A DNA stretch of 64,000 nt from Leeuwenhoekiella sp. MAR_2009_132 (GTDB lineage Bacteria; Bacteroidota; Bacteroidia; Flavobacteriales; Flavobacteriaceae). Within the stretch, counting starts at the first letter, position 1, and each line of letters begins with the position of its first letter. Below, piece by piece: positions 26,922 to 35,020 of the stretch. The notes under the pieces are model-generated. The model was not told where the DNA came from, ran no database searches, and worked only from the letters and a program-made list of their open reading frames with translations. The translations under genes were made by a program, and so were the position numbers. The stretch lies in NCBI RefSeq assembly GCF_000687915.1, contig NZ_JHZY01000002.1:1550001-1614000 (forward strand), read 5' to 3'.

Positions 26922-27530
26922 ATGAAACTATTCGATATTGAACCAGACGCAACAAAAAATTTACTACCCCGGGATGGTACTGTAAATTATTACGGAAAGC
27001 TCATAGACGAAAAAGCTGCTAACGATTATTTAAATAAACTCTTAACTACAATTGAATGGCGTAATGATGAAGCCTTAATTTTTGGTAAAAAAATTATTAC
27101 AAAACGTAAAGTTGCCTGGTATGGTGATAAACCATTTGAGTATACCTACTCTAAAACAACCAAGTCTGCCTTACCCTGGACAGCAGAATTACTAGAGTTA
27201 AAAGAAAAAACAGAACAACGAACCGGAGAAACATTTAACTCATGCTTATTAAATCTTTATCACGATGGCAATGAGGGAATGGGCTGGCACAGTGATGCTG
27301 AGAAAGATCTCCAAAAACACGGAGCAATCGCTTCAATAAGTCTTGGCGCTGGTCGAAAATTTGCCTTCAAACACAAAGATACTAAAGAGCGAATTGATGT
27401 ATTTCTGGAGCATGGAAGCCTACTTATAATGAAAGACCAAACGCAAGACCACTGGTTACATAGATTACCTCCCACTAAGCGAGTTACTGAACCGCGTGTA
27501 AATCTAACATTTAGGACTATTAATCATTAA
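26922..27530 (+). CDS. AlkB-family 2-oxoglutarate/Fe(II) DNA repair dioxygenase
   Basis: 202 residues from the ATG at 26922, which follows an AAGGAAA stretch; a longer frame to 26874 has no family similarity. Repairs alkylated bases by oxidative demethylation. Iron ligands: His123 and Asp125 (GWHSD) and His180 (HWLHRLP); 2-oxoglutarate is held by Arg192 and Arg198 (PRVNLTFR). The layout is closest to the ALKBH2/3 type (NLYHDGNEGMGWHSD, SLGAGRKFAFKHKD, LEHGSLLIM). It lies in the same direction as the polysaccharide operon, 82 bp after it, but has no functional link to it; probably a bystander. Confidence 0.93.
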   Translation: MKLFDIEPDATKNLLPRDGTVNYYGKLIDEKAANDYLNKLLTTIEWRNDEALIFGKKIITKRKVAWYGDKPFEYTYSKTTKSALPWTAELLELKEKTEQRTGETFNSCLLNLYHDGNEGMGWHSDAEKDLQKHGAIASISLGAGRKFAFKHKDTKERIDVFLEHGSLLIMKDQTQDHWLHRLPPTKRVTEPRVNLTFRTINH

Positions 27531-27538
27531 AATCAAAA

Positions 27539-27574
27539 GAACTCCAAACGCTCTAGGGAAAGCGAAAGGAGTTC
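27539..27574 (-). terminator. Terminator between AlkB and the GT4 gene
   Basis: Interrupted hairpin: GAACTCC (27539) pairs with GGAGTTC (27568), and inside it CGCT pairs with AGCG. On the minus strand it is followed by TTTTGATTTT, so it chiefly ends the GT4 transcript. Confidence 0.65.
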
Positions 27575-27599
27575 AACCAAATCAATTGGGGGCGAAAGA

Positions 27600-28814
27600 C
27601 TACCGAACGATAATTAAATCATTACTTGCTTTTTGTTCTTTACGGCTGATGATTTGTTTGAAAACTTCAATATATTTTTGGGCAATAGCATCCATAGGTA
27701 ATGCCGTAGCAGCTTTATAATTTGCCTGCCCCATACGGGTTCTATAATTTTGATCTACAAGAACTTCACTCAAAGCTTTTGCAAGATCGTTTACATTGTT
27801 TGGCTCAAAAAAGCGAGCTTCATACCCCTCTTCCCGAGAAAGTATTCCTAAGTCTCCTAAATCTGGCATAACCACTGCTTTACCGTAGCTACCCGCCTGA
27901 TGCAGCACACCACTACTTCCTGTTGTAGAAGTATATGGAAACACAACAACAGCACTCTCTTCAAAAAGTTTAGGAACATCTTCTTCGGCGACGTAACCTG
28001 TAAAAACTAATTGTTTTACGTGCGCATAACGTTTTTGTACACCATCTAAATAGCCTTTCACATTAGGATTATCTGTACCAGCCACAACAATTTCGATATC
28101 AAGATCTACAACCTTACGAAGGTGTTCTACCGCTTCAATAAGCATTTCTACTTTTTTGTACGTTCCAAATTTTCCGAAAGTCATTACACGTAAAGGCCCT
28201 GCAGGAAGTTCATAGCTAGGCTCTGCAGGTAATTCTAGCGTTCCGTGCGGTATAAGACCTACATTACTGGCCGTATATTTTTCTTGAAGAATACTAACAT
28301 ATTTACTTATGGTAAGGGCAACAAAATCTGCTTTTAGAATCATTTTAGTAAGCTGGGTGCCTATAAAATTATAAGCGCGCTGCATAAATTTATTTGCTGT
28401 AAAACCCGCTTCATTAAGATCTACCTGCTCCATAATATTGTGTAACAATACGACTGTAGGCAATCCCATAAGCTTACAAATTCCCGGCAATGCAAGACCT
28501 AATGCTGCTGGTATTTTCTTATCTCCAAACTTCATAAACTGAAGATTAAATAGAACCGCGTCTGGCTTTGTTTCTTTTAATGCGCGCACTACAGATACAA
28601 TATTTGAATAGCTATTGAAACTCCAGCACGATTTTACAGTCACTTGACAACCTTCTACATCTAAATGTGTATTAGCAATTTCTGAAGACACATCTGTAAG
28701 AAGAACCAGTTCTGATACTTCTTGATTAGCTCTAAATGCTTTTACAAGGTAATAGGCATATTCATTTAAAGTCACTTTACTTGGAGGGAATGCAGTAACA
28801 ATTGCTAATTTCAT
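27600..28814 (-). CDS. GT4-family glycosyltransferase
   Basis: 404 residues, GT-B fold: N-terminal Rossmann start (LAIVTAFPPSKVTLNEYAYYLVKAF) and C-terminal nucleotide-sugar domain with LRVMTFGKFGTYKKVEMLIEAVEHL (about 208-232), VVAGTDNP, FTGYVAEEDVPKLFEESAVVVFPY and the acidic region TGSSGVLHQAGSYGKAVVMPD where the family normally has an E-x7-E motif; here the first Glu is replaced. No membrane segment, so probably a cytoplasmic enzyme adding a sugar to the repeat unit. It stands alone with its own terminator and has a candidate LytTR site at 28877-28908, about 65-95 bp upstream. Confidence 0.88.
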   Translation of the reverse strand: MKLAIVTAFPPSKVTLNEYAYYLVKAFRANQEVSELVLLTDVSSEIANTHLDVEGCQVTVKSCWSFNSYSNIVSVVRALKETKPDAVLFNLQFMKFGDKKIPAALGLALPGICKLMGLPTVVLLHNIMEQVDLNEAGFTANKFMQRAYNFIGTQLTKMILKADFVALTISKYVSILQEKYTASNVGLIPHGTLELPAEPSYELPAGPLRVMTFGKFGTYKKVEMLIEAVEHLRKVVDLDIEIVVAGTDNPNVKGYLDGVQKRYAHVKQLVFTGYVAEEDVPKLFEESAVVVFPYTSTTGSSGVLHQAGSYGKAVVMPDLGDLGILSREEGYEARFFEPNNVNDLAKALSEVLVDQNYRTRMGQANYKAATALPMDAIAQKYIEVFKQIISRKEQKASNDLIIVR

Positions 28815-28876
28815 CTGATTTGTTTTTTAATTCTGATACAAATTTGCAACTAAGCAGAAAAGTTTTCGGTTAAAAA

Positions 28877-28908
28877 ACGTTAGCACGTAATACTATGTAG
28901 ACGAGTGG
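28877..28908. promoter_or_regulatory. Candidate LytTR site upstream of the GT4 gene
   Basis: ACGTTAGCACG (28877) and TAGACGAGTGG (28898), period exactly 21 bp. The second half is close to those at 34257 and 40955; the first resembles the first half at 34236. AACGTTAGC also fits most of the classical LytTR pattern. Confidence 0.55.
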
Positions 28909-29010
28909 TATTTTAAAGGCGTTTAATGGAATTTTAATCAGCTGGACTGAGAATGCTTGTTTCACTTGAAGAAAGTGATAGATAGTATACTAATAGGTAT
29001 AAAATGAAAA

Positions 29011-29031
29011 ACCCGTGCTTGCGCAACGGGC
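29011..29031 (-). terminator. Terminator after the small secreted-protein gene
   Basis: Hairpin CCCGT...ACGGG with inner GC pairs; on the minus strand it ends in GGGTTTTT. It lies about 210 bp past the stop at 29239, leaving a long 3' UTR that contains the CCCCAAAT repeats. Confidence 0.65.
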
Positions 29032-29046
29032 CTTTCTCCCAACTTA

Positions 29047-29220
29047 AATTCTTAATAATCTATTACGATTTGGGGTAATCGCTGTAATTGTTTTTTAAAT
29101 TACACACTTGATTTGGGGTTCTGTGAGTGTTATTAATTTAAAATTAGGGGATTGTTGTAATTGTAATAATCTATTATAATTTGGGTTAAGAATTTATTTT
29201 GGGTTCACTATGATTTGGGG
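29047..29220. repeat. Six G-rich boxes, (G)ATTTGGGG, in a 3' UTR
   Basis: ATTTGGGG-type boxes at 29067, 29110, 29143 (ATTAGGGG), 29178, 29197 and 29212; on the transcribed minus strand they read CCCCAAAT. Two boxes are embedded in a longer imperfect direct repeat (29047-29076 and 29159-29187, sharing AATAATCTATTA). The stretch lies between the stop at 29239 and the terminator at 29031. No reading frame explains it. Confidence 0.6.
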
Positions 29221-29238
29221 ATCACTGGCTAATTTATA

Positions 29239-29547
29239 TTATGCTGTTTTAATATGCGATTTTAAGGTTGAAAGTTCTAAGGGTGAACGAGTATAAATAA
29301 TTTCACCTCTAAATTTTACTTTTTTAAGATCGTGTAATCGTAATACAGCATCAGGTAATTCTGACGCAATATCTTTAGAAACTTTTAAATCATTATTTAT
29401 GGAATCTACCCGTACCTCATCAGACTTAACGATTTCTTGTACAGCGTATTTGTTATTTTTTTTTGAAGTAATGCCCGTTTCAGATGTATTTGCAAAACTC
29501 AATGAGCACACAAATAAAAATAAGATTACAGAAAATATTTTAGACAT
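29239..29547 (-). CDS. Small secreted protein of unknown function
   Basis: 102 residues with a Sec signal (MSKIFSVILFLFVCSLSFA), mature part about 83 residues, charged, with no Cys and no recognised domain. The C-terminal part (LPDAVLRLHDLKKVKFRGEIIYTRSPLELSTLKSHI) is the most structured. It sits between the flippase and the GT4 gene of the polysaccharide locus, on the same strand as both, so a role in envelope polysaccharide is possible. The transcript appears to have a 200-nt 3' UTR with repeated CCCCAAAT boxes. I do not recognise the family. Confidence 0.6.
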   Translation of the reverse strand: MSKIFSVILFLFVCSLSFANTSETGITSKKNNKYAVQEIVKSDEVRVDSINNDLKVSKDIASELPDAVLRLHDLKKVKFRGEIIYTRSPLELSTLKSHIKTA

Positions 29548-29683
29548 AAGTGGGTTTGTTTTGTATTACACCGTAAATATAACGCCGTTAACCTTTAACT
29601 AGCAATTATATTCGATGAAATACATATTAATTTATTTATTTTAACATTTTCTTACAGAATTAAAGTCTTTTACTTATTATTTC

Positions 29684-30940
29684 CTACAACCGTGTAAAAG
29701 AATTTTTAGTTCTGTTGAATAATAAGAAATAGACAACTTGAGCACTTACAAGAAATACCATAGCAGCATTTTGAGCGATCACTACCTCGAGTAAACTATC
29801 GTGAAAAAATACTATAAAAGATATTTGAAAGATTCCTCCTACAAGACCAATAAATACAGGCACGTATTTTCCAAGAGAAAGAAAATAGTATGCAAATAGG
29901 TTTGCGATTGCAAATAAACCCGTCGCTAAAGCATAAGGACCTAGTAATGATGCGACTTCTATATACGCTTCTCCAAATAACAGATTTACGATAAGTTCTG
30001 GTGCTGCAAAACAGATAAGAATAATTGAAACTGCTAGAATAGTTATATAACCTACATATTTTAAAAGTATCGCTTTAGTATCTTCTCCTTTTTTGTGCTT
30101 CTCTACTACTACCGGTAACAAAACCATAACAAACATCCAGGCTACAAAATAAACAACGCGTCCTATAAGTGCTAAAGAGGCATATAAACCGGCTTCATAA
30201 CTATCAAAGTAATGCTTCACCATAAGGATATCACTATTGTTAATGAGTATTTGAGTACCTTCATAAAATGCAGTTATTAAAAAGAACCGTAACACTTCAG
30301 CTTTTAAATCTGTATCAAGTTTTGTAGCCTTTGCGGTAACTTGTTTTTGTTTACTTTTAGGAAACTGAGCGATAAATAACGAAAGCCCCACGCCTACCGC
30401 CACCCCAATAGCGGGGTTTTCTTTAAATATTAAAATACACAGCAATGTAAGTACCAGTCTGCTCCACATCTCAAATTGATACGTTTTTGCAAGCGACAAC
30501 ATATCCTGGTTTCCCTGAAAAATTCCACGGTTAATACTCATAATAAAATACAGAGGGACCGCAACTCCAAATACGATAAACATCGCTTTAGATTCCGTTT
30601 GAAAAAGCACCTGTAGATTTTCAGCAAAAACAATAAATAAAGCTCCCAGAACCAGACCTACCCGCAACCCCCATTTATTTATAGTATTTAAAAATGAAAT
30701 TTTATCCTGATTCTCTAATAGAACCATATACCGCGCTGTGCCTAATTGAAAAGTCATCGCTGCAAATGATAACACTAACAGTAACGTTATAATTATCGCC
30801 GCATCTGCAAAGGCTGCAGGGCCTAATAATCTACCTAAGACTAAATTATAAACATAGTTTCCTGCATTTACTATAAGCGCGCTCAACATAAAAAGTTGTT
30901 GAGGTGTAATTTTTTTCTGTACAAAAGGAATTGCGATCAT
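29684..30940 (-). CDS. Wzx/PST-like polysaccharide flippase
   Basis: 418 residues with about 12 membrane segments arranged as in MATE/PST exporters. Start PQQLFMLSALIVNAGNYVYNLVLGRLLGPAAFADAAII matches the first helices of Wzx-type proteins, and the central loop (SKQKQVTAKATKLDTDLKAE, about 195-215) separates two six-helix halves. The second half has NNSDILMVKHYFDSYEAGLYASLALIGRVVYF, a common O-antigen/teichuronic-acid transporter segment. It would flip a lipid-linked saccharide across the inner membrane. It is monocistronic with a 263-bp upstream region carrying a candidate LytTR site at 31025-31056. Confidence 0.85.
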   Translation of the reverse strand: MIAIPFVQKKITPQQLFMLSALIVNAGNYVYNLVLGRLLGPAAFADAAIIITLLLVLSFAAMTFQLGTARYMVLLENQDKISFLNTINKWGLRVGLVLGALFIVFAENLQVLFQTESKAMFIVFGVAVPLYFIMSINRGIFQGNQDMLSLAKTYQFEMWSRLVLTLLCILIFKENPAIGVAVGVGLSLFIAQFPKSKQKQVTAKATKLDTDLKAEVLRFFLITAFYEGTQILINNSDILMVKHYFDSYEAGLYASLALIGRVVYFVAWMFVMVLLPVVVEKHKKGEDTKAILLKYVGYITILAVSIILICFAAPELIVNLLFGEAYIEVASLLGPYALATGLFAIANLFAYYFLSLGKYVPVFIGLVGGIFQISFIVFFHDSLLEVVIAQNAAMVFLVSAQVVYFLLFNRTKNSFTRL

Positions 30941-31024
30941 TTTTATAGGTCGTTTCTAAATAAGCTGCGGCTTATATTTTATGATGCAAATTTCTATAAG
31001 GAAGGGATTTAAATTTGAGGATTT

Positions 31025-31056
31025 TCGGTAGATGGTGATTTACTGTAGTTGAATGG
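31025..31056. promoter_or_regulatory. Candidate LytTR site upstream of the flippase
   Basis: TCGGTAGATGG (31025) and TAGTTGAATGG (31046), period exactly 21 bp, followed by GGCTAAAC as in the site at 20865. About 85-116 bp upstream of the flippase start and oriented as at the GT4 and H-NOX operon promoters. Confidence 0.6.
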
Positions 31057-31176
31057 TGGCTAAACTTCGTTATACAATAAAAATTCTAAAAAACGATTCT
31101 TAACTACTAAAAGCTAATAACTTAGCCTAAATAAAGCTGTAGTTTTGATTTAACAAGAACGCTGATATGCACAAAT

Positions 31177-31208
31177 ACCGTGAGTGGCAGATAAGTATAG
31201 ATGAATGG
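31177..31208. promoter_or_regulatory. Candidate LytTR site upstream of the TPR-barrel gene
   Basis: ACCGTGAGTGG (31177) and TAGATGAATGG (31198), period exactly 21 bp, 63-94 bp before the ATG at 31271. Unlike the other sites its orientation relative to the gene is reversed. Confidence 0.5.
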
Positions 31209-31270
31209 TTATACGCTATAGATTAAAATTGGCAATTATACCCCTAAATTGCATCAACCAAATCGAAGTC

Positions 31271-33319
31271 ATGAAATTTACAATTACACTCGTTATTCTT
31301 TTTTTTACAATCTTTACTACCACTGCACAAGACATGCAGGAAGGCTTTACTTATTTAGAGGAAGGCAAAAATGCCGAAGCACAAGTTTTCTTTGCCCAAC
31401 TATTAAAACAATACCCCGATAATAAAACCGCACAATTGTGTTATGCACGTGCCTTAGGTTTAGGAAGTAATCCTGCAGAAGCATTATCACTTTTTGAAAA
31501 AATGCTTGTTGAATTTCCTAATGATTTAGAAATAGAATTAAATTATGCTGAAGCCTTATTATGGAACTCAAAATTTGAGGAAGCTGCTCCTTACTATAAA
31601 AATTTAGTTGTAAAAAATCCCACAAACTTTGGAGCCCTACTTGGTTATGCAAACACACTTTCTAACTTAAAAAAATACGACCCGGCATTAGATTATATAA
31701 AGCGTGCGCTTGAGGTAAGTCCCGGCAATCCTAACGCTTTGGTTTCCCGTAAATATATACGGCTGGGAAAAGCCGGAGAACTAGCTAAACAAGGTGCTAC
31801 TGCATCTGCACTTGCTCTACTCGATTCTAATCTGGTAGATTTTCCTAGAGATCGCGATACACAGCTTAATCAGCTTAATATTTATTTGAAAGAAAAGAAT
31901 TTTGCAGATGCTACTGCTATCTATACTGGTTTTACAGGATCTAAAAAAGATAGCATAACAGGTAAGATTGGAATCTCACTGTTACATCACCTTGCTGAAA
32001 ATGAAAAATCGGCTTTGAGTACTGCCACTGGGGCCTATAAAATGGCACAGGAATTCAAAAATGATTCTCTGGTATTTATTCCTGCGGCAGAACGCTATAT
32101 GCAAGCTTTAATATGGAATGCTAAATACAAGGAGGCTCAATCTAAAATTGAAAATTTAGTAACTCAATATCCTACTAATAAATCTATACTGGCTTTAAAG
32201 GCTATGCTGGGTATGTACACAGGAGATTTTAAAACATCAATTACAACCTATCAAACTATTTTAGCTCAGGATACAACATCTTTTGATGGGAATTTAGGAA
32301 TTGCAAACGCGTATCGCGCAAACGACGAACCTTTAAAATCTTATGCTTATGCAAATAAGACCTTAGAATTTTATGAAGGTCAGACAGATGCTAAGGGATT
32401 AGTTAAAACCTTAGATCTTACCTACGCACCGGTTCTGGGAGCACGTGCTTCAATCACTAAAGACAACGGGGAAAATACAGCATACAGTTATGGTTTTAAC
32501 GCAGCATTACCGCTGTCAACATCCTTTCAAACCGAAGCTAATTATGGCTATCGCATAACAAAAAATGGCATTAGTGGTCAGGAAGCTCAAGCCTACGAAA
32601 TGGGACTTAAACTAAATTATCAATTTGCTCCCGGTTATGATTTACAAACGAGTGCTGGTTTAATTAAAGCACTTACATTTGACCGGGATTATACAGACTG
32701 GCAAGCAAGTATTAGTCTTAAAACAAAACCGTTTATACGTCAAAATTTAGAAATAGGCTACAAACGTGAATTACAAAATTTTAACGCCCAGTTGATTGAA
32801 GAAAAAATTGCATTAAACAACTATTTACTTAATTACAATTGGGGTATAACAACCCGCCTGGGATGGTACACTTCAATGATTTATACGGCTCAGTCTGACA
32901 AAAACAACCGTAATCTTTTATTTACATCACTATACTACGGCTTAACAAAAAAACCTGCATTAAAAATGGGTTTTAACTACCAGTATTTAGGCTATAAGGA
33001 ACAGATTAATGAATTGTATTTTAGTCCGTCAAAATACCAGGCAACAGAGATTTTTGCAGACTTAATGCTTCAGAAAATAAACAAATTCAATATTCACGCA
33101 ATTGCTGCCGGTGGATATCAATTTGTAGAAGATTTAAAAAGTACTTCACTTTTTAGAGCAGAACTAAACCTCACTTATGCAGCATCGTCGCAGTTGCAAA
33201 TTTCAGCATACGGCAAGTACAGTAATATCGCTTCTGAACTCGCAAGTGGATTTGAATTTGGCGAAGTAGGTCTACTCGTTCGCTGGTTACCATTTGACAA
33301 ACCCATATTTAAGAAATAA
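31271..33319 (+). CDS. TPR protein with C-terminal outer-membrane barrel (YaiO/BcsC-like role)
   Basis: 682 residues from the ATG at 31271, which starts a clean signal peptide (MKFTITLVILFFTIFTTTAQ); the frame extends to 31205 without similarity. Residues 25-380 are TPR repeats (EGKNAEAQVFFAQLLKQYPDNKTAQLCYARALGLG and several more). From about 390 the protein becomes amphipathic beta-strands (LDLTYAPVLGARASITK...YGFNAALPLSTSFQTEANYGYRI...) ending near-terminally in VRWLPFDKPIFKK, a YaiO-like barrel. TPR scaffold plus barrel is the design of exopolysaccharide exporters such as BcsC and PgaA. It probably carries the polymer across the outer membrane; inferred from architecture and neighbours. 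Confidence 0.82.
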   Translation: MKFTITLVILFFTIFTTTAQDMQEGFTYLEEGKNAEAQVFFAQLLKQYPDNKTAQLCYARALGLGSNPAEALSLFEKMLVEFPNDLEIELNYAEALLWNSKFEEAAPYYKNLVVKNPTNFGALLGYANTLSNLKKYDPALDYIKRALEVSPGNPNALVSRKYIRLGKAGELAKQGATASALALLDSNLVDFPRDRDTQLNQLNIYLKEKNFADATAIYTGFTGSKKDSITGKIGISLLHHLAENEKSALSTATGAYKMAQEFKNDSLVFIPAAERYMQALIWNAKYKEAQSKIENLVTQYPTNKSILALKAMLGMYTGDFKTSITTYQTILAQDTTSFDGNLGIANAYRANDEPLKSYAYANKTLEFYEGQTDAKGLVKTLDLTYAPVLGARASITKDNGENTAYSYGFNAALPLSTSFQTEANYGYRITKNGISGQEAQAYEMGLKLNYQFAPGYDLQTSAGLIKALTFDRDYTDWQASISLKTKPFIRQNLEIGYKRELQNFNAQLIEEKIALNNYLLNYNWGITTRLGWYTSMIYTAQSDKNNRNLLFTSLYYGLTKKPALKMGFNYQYLGYKEQINELYFSPSKYQATEIFADLMLQKINKFNIHAIAAGGYQFVEDLKSTSLFRAELNLTYAASSQLQISAYGKYSNIASELASGFEFGEVGLLVRWLPFDKPIFKK

Positions 33320-33363
33320 ACTTTCTAAAATAGCCGTTTAAATTGAATTAATGTCTAGAATCT

Positions 33364-33406
33364 AAAAAGCCTGTTGTTTCCTCTTCTAGAAAACAACAGG
33401 CTTTTT
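33364..33406 (+). terminator. Strong terminator after the TPR-barrel gene
   Basis: Perfect 16-bp stem (AAAAAGCCTGTTGTTT and complement) with an 11-nt loop and T-run, 45 bp after the stop. Confidence 0.85.
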
Positions 33407-33659
33407 ACTTTAATAGAAAAAAATATTAGAGACTAAAGTTCAGATTCTTTTATTATAATTTAGCTAAAAGAAACGAAAATTTAGAGCATGTGCATTGACT
33501 GTAAAGCCTACAGTGAGGTACTAGAACAGACTTGATGTCTATAATATAAAGTGCTCTACCCATAAGGTTTTGATTTAAGCTCAATTTTTTTAAAAAACCC
33601 TATTACCTTAATAATAAACGCTTAATGATTAAATTCTTATATTTATCTAAACTAAAAAT
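33407..33659. other. Upstream region of the small membrane protein
   Basis: AT-rich, no gene seen. No exact TAnnTTTG box or paired half-site of the LytTR type is found. Confidence 0.35.
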
Positions 33660-33884
33660 ATGGGTTCGATCTGGATTGTAATATTGGCAGTAGCTATTTT
33701 CTTAGTTGTCACTGTACTTTATTGGAAAATTATAAGCACTTATAACATAAATATTCTAGGAGCTAAAAATCACAAACAATGGGGTTCTAGACTTTATTTC
33801 TGGCAGGGATCTATTTTTGTGAGTACGGTGGTTACGTTATTAATACTATATACTTTAAACTATTTAGCTATCCTAAATTATTAA
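33660..33884 (+). CDS. Small membrane protein, two helices, unknown function
   Basis: 74 residues: a first hydrophobic helix (WIVILAVAIFLVVTVLYW, about 5-22), a polar loop with NHKQWGSRLYFWQG, and a second helix (IFVSTVVTLLILYTLNYLAI). The clean two-helix layout and spacing from its neighbours favour a real gene, but I recognise no family and see no convincing promoter. It lies between the polysaccharide locus and the H-NOX signalling operon. Confidence 0.5.
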   Translation: MGSIWIVILAVAIFLVVTVLYWKIISTYNINILGAKNHKQWGSRLYFWQGSIFVSTVVTLLILYTLNYLAILNY

Positions 33885-33892
33885 TTATAGAC

Positions 33893-33925
33893 ATAAAAAA
33901 AGCAGCGCCTCTCCAAACGCTGCTT
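33893..33925 (-). terminator. Minus-strand intrinsic terminator
   Basis: Stem AAGCAGCG (33900-33907) and CGCTGCTT (33918-33925). The T-run follows only on the minus strand, so it ends leftward transcription, either of the small transcript or of the LytTR operon 356 bp upstream. Confidence 0.75.
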
Positions 33926-34080
33926 AAAAAAACAAACCAACTAACTAAACTATAAAATCAAAATCATCAGATAAAGCTGAATGATTACATTTTGTAATTG
34001 TATTTACTACGGAATATTTTCCGTGAATAAATAGGAACCCGAATTAAAATTCTGAATCCATATACCATCTCCTAAAGTCT

Positions 34081-34182
34081 TCAAAGTCTTACTTTAGAAA
34101 TTATAAAACTATCTAAGCAACAGCGTTTTGCCGCGTTATTGAATAGCGTGTTTAAGAATATGACAAGAGATTGTGTTCTCAT
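34081..34182 (-). CDS. Possible 33-residue peptide inside the small transcript
   Basis: ATG at 34182, stop TGA at 34083-34081. Product begins MRTQSLVIFLNTLFNNAAKR and contains a CC pair; a short hydrophobic then basic pattern. With the predicted start point near 34192 the leader would be about 10 nt. May be chance. Confidence 0.25.
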   Translation of the reverse strand: MRTQSLVIFLNTLFNNAAKRCCLDSFIISKVRL

Positions 34183-34235
34183 AATCTGGTATTTAATCCA
34201 AATTTAGAGAAGATTCAAAATTGAAATTCAAGAAT

Positions 34236-34267
34236 TCGTTAGATGGTTTTTAAGTGTAGACCAGTGG
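34236..34267. promoter_or_regulatory. Candidate LytTR site upstream of the small transcript
   Basis: TCGTTAGATGG (34236) and TAGACCAGTGG (34257), period exactly 21 bp; 30 bp upstream of the -7 box at 34206. It lies just downstream of the LytTR gene stop, where a promoter site would otherwise be unexpected. Confidence 0.5.
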
Positions 34268-34280
34268 TAGGTTTTACTCT

Positions 34281-35009
34281 TTAAAGTAAATTAAGACGTT
34301 TCATAAGTATCGGCCTGTTAGAACGGCTAATGGGTATGACATCCTTAGCGATTAAAACGCTATTGTCTTCTATATCTATAATCTTATGAAAGTTAATTAC
34401 AAACGACCTGTGTATCTTTAAGAATTTACTATCTGGTAGTTTATCCTCAATTTTCTTCAATGTAGAATGAACGGTGTAGTTTTTTGTTTCTGTTTTTATA
34501 AGTATATAATCGCCTTTTGCTTCAATAATTAGAATACTATCAAAGTTGATTTTTATTAATCTACGGTCAATATTTACATACAAGTCTGAACCTTCTTCAC
34601 TTTTAGATTCTTTAGCACTAGACTGCGGCTGTTCTATAGCAGTTGATGCAACAGCTGCCTGTACCTGCCTAGATTTCTCAACCGCCTTTAAAAAACGAGG
34701 GAGTTCTACCGGTTTTACTAAATAATCTACAATACACTCGTACTCAAAAGCCTCAATTGCAAAGTTGCGGTCTGAAGTAGTCAAAATTATTTTAGGCGGA
34801 TTTTTTAATGTTTGTATAAAATCAAAACCCGTAAAATCTGGCATATGAATATCTAGAAATATTAAATCTACAGTATGTTGATTTAGATATTTTATAGCTG
34901 CAATGGCATTATCAAATTCTGAAACTATATTAAGATCTTCGGCTTTTAAGCAGTGACTGCTTATGATCGCTCGTGCTAATGCCTCATCATCTATTATAAT
35001 ACAATTCAT
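34281..35009 (-). CDS. LytTR-family response regulator
   Basis: 242 residues. Receiver domain 1-120: IIIDDEALAR for metal binding, phospho-acceptor Asp53 in DLIFLDIHMPDFTGF, then TTSD and VKPVELPRF with the conserved Lys. The C-terminal LytTR DNA-binding domain spans about 145-242 (LYVNIDRRLIKINFDSILIIEAKGDYILIKTETKNYTVHSTLKKIEDKLPDSKFLKIHRSFVINFHKI). It is the output of the seven-gene phosphorelay and the only DNA-binding protein in it. LytTR proteins bind paired direct repeats 21-22 bp apart, the spacing found upstream of this operon and of the polysaccharide genes. It starts 11 bp after the Hpt gene. Confidence 0.94.
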   Translation of the reverse strand: MNCIIIDDEALARAIISSHCLKAEDLNIVSEFDNAIAAIKYLNQHTVDLIFLDIHMPDFTGFDFIQTLKNPPKIILTTSDRNFAIEAFEYECIVDYLVKPVELPRFLKAVEKSRQVQAAVASTAIEQPQSSAKESKSEEGSDLYVNIDRRLIKINFDSILIIEAKGDYILIKTETKNYTVHSTLKKIEDKLPDSKFLKIHRSFVINFHKIIDIEDNSVLIAKDVIPISRSNRPILMKRLNLL

Positions 35010-35020
35010 AAAATATGCTT

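Larger units (their letters stand above)
33893..34192 (-). ncRNA. Candidate LytTR-controlled small transcript, about 300 nt
   Basis: Between the LytTR gene and the small membrane protein there is a complete minus-strand transcription unit with no ordinary gene: a paired site (34236/34257), a -7 box TAAATTTG (34206-34199) and an intrinsic terminator (33925-33893). The product would be about 300 nt. It contains only a 33-codon frame (34182-34081). It could be a small RNA, a small-protein mRNA or the LytTR gene's long 3' UTR. Confidence 0.4.

Noticed and set aside
26922..27530. AlkB as part of the polysaccharide system
   Set aside because: It is a standard DNA-repair dioxygenase with intact HxD...H and Arg residues; no LytTR-type site precedes it.
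29047..29220. CRISPR-like array
   Set aside because: Boxes are only 8-9 bp, spacing is irregular (15-43 bp), and no cas gene is present.
29591..29622. LytTR-type site upstream of the small secreted-protein gene
   Set aside because: Only one half (TCGATGAAATA at 29612) resembles the family; the position 21 bp away (ACCTTTAACTA) does not match.
19975..33319. Cellulose or PNAG synthase (Bcs/Pga) operon
   Set aside because: No processive BcsA/PgaC-type synthase, PilZ domain, BcsB or deacetylase is encoded; only the TPR-barrel recalls those systems.
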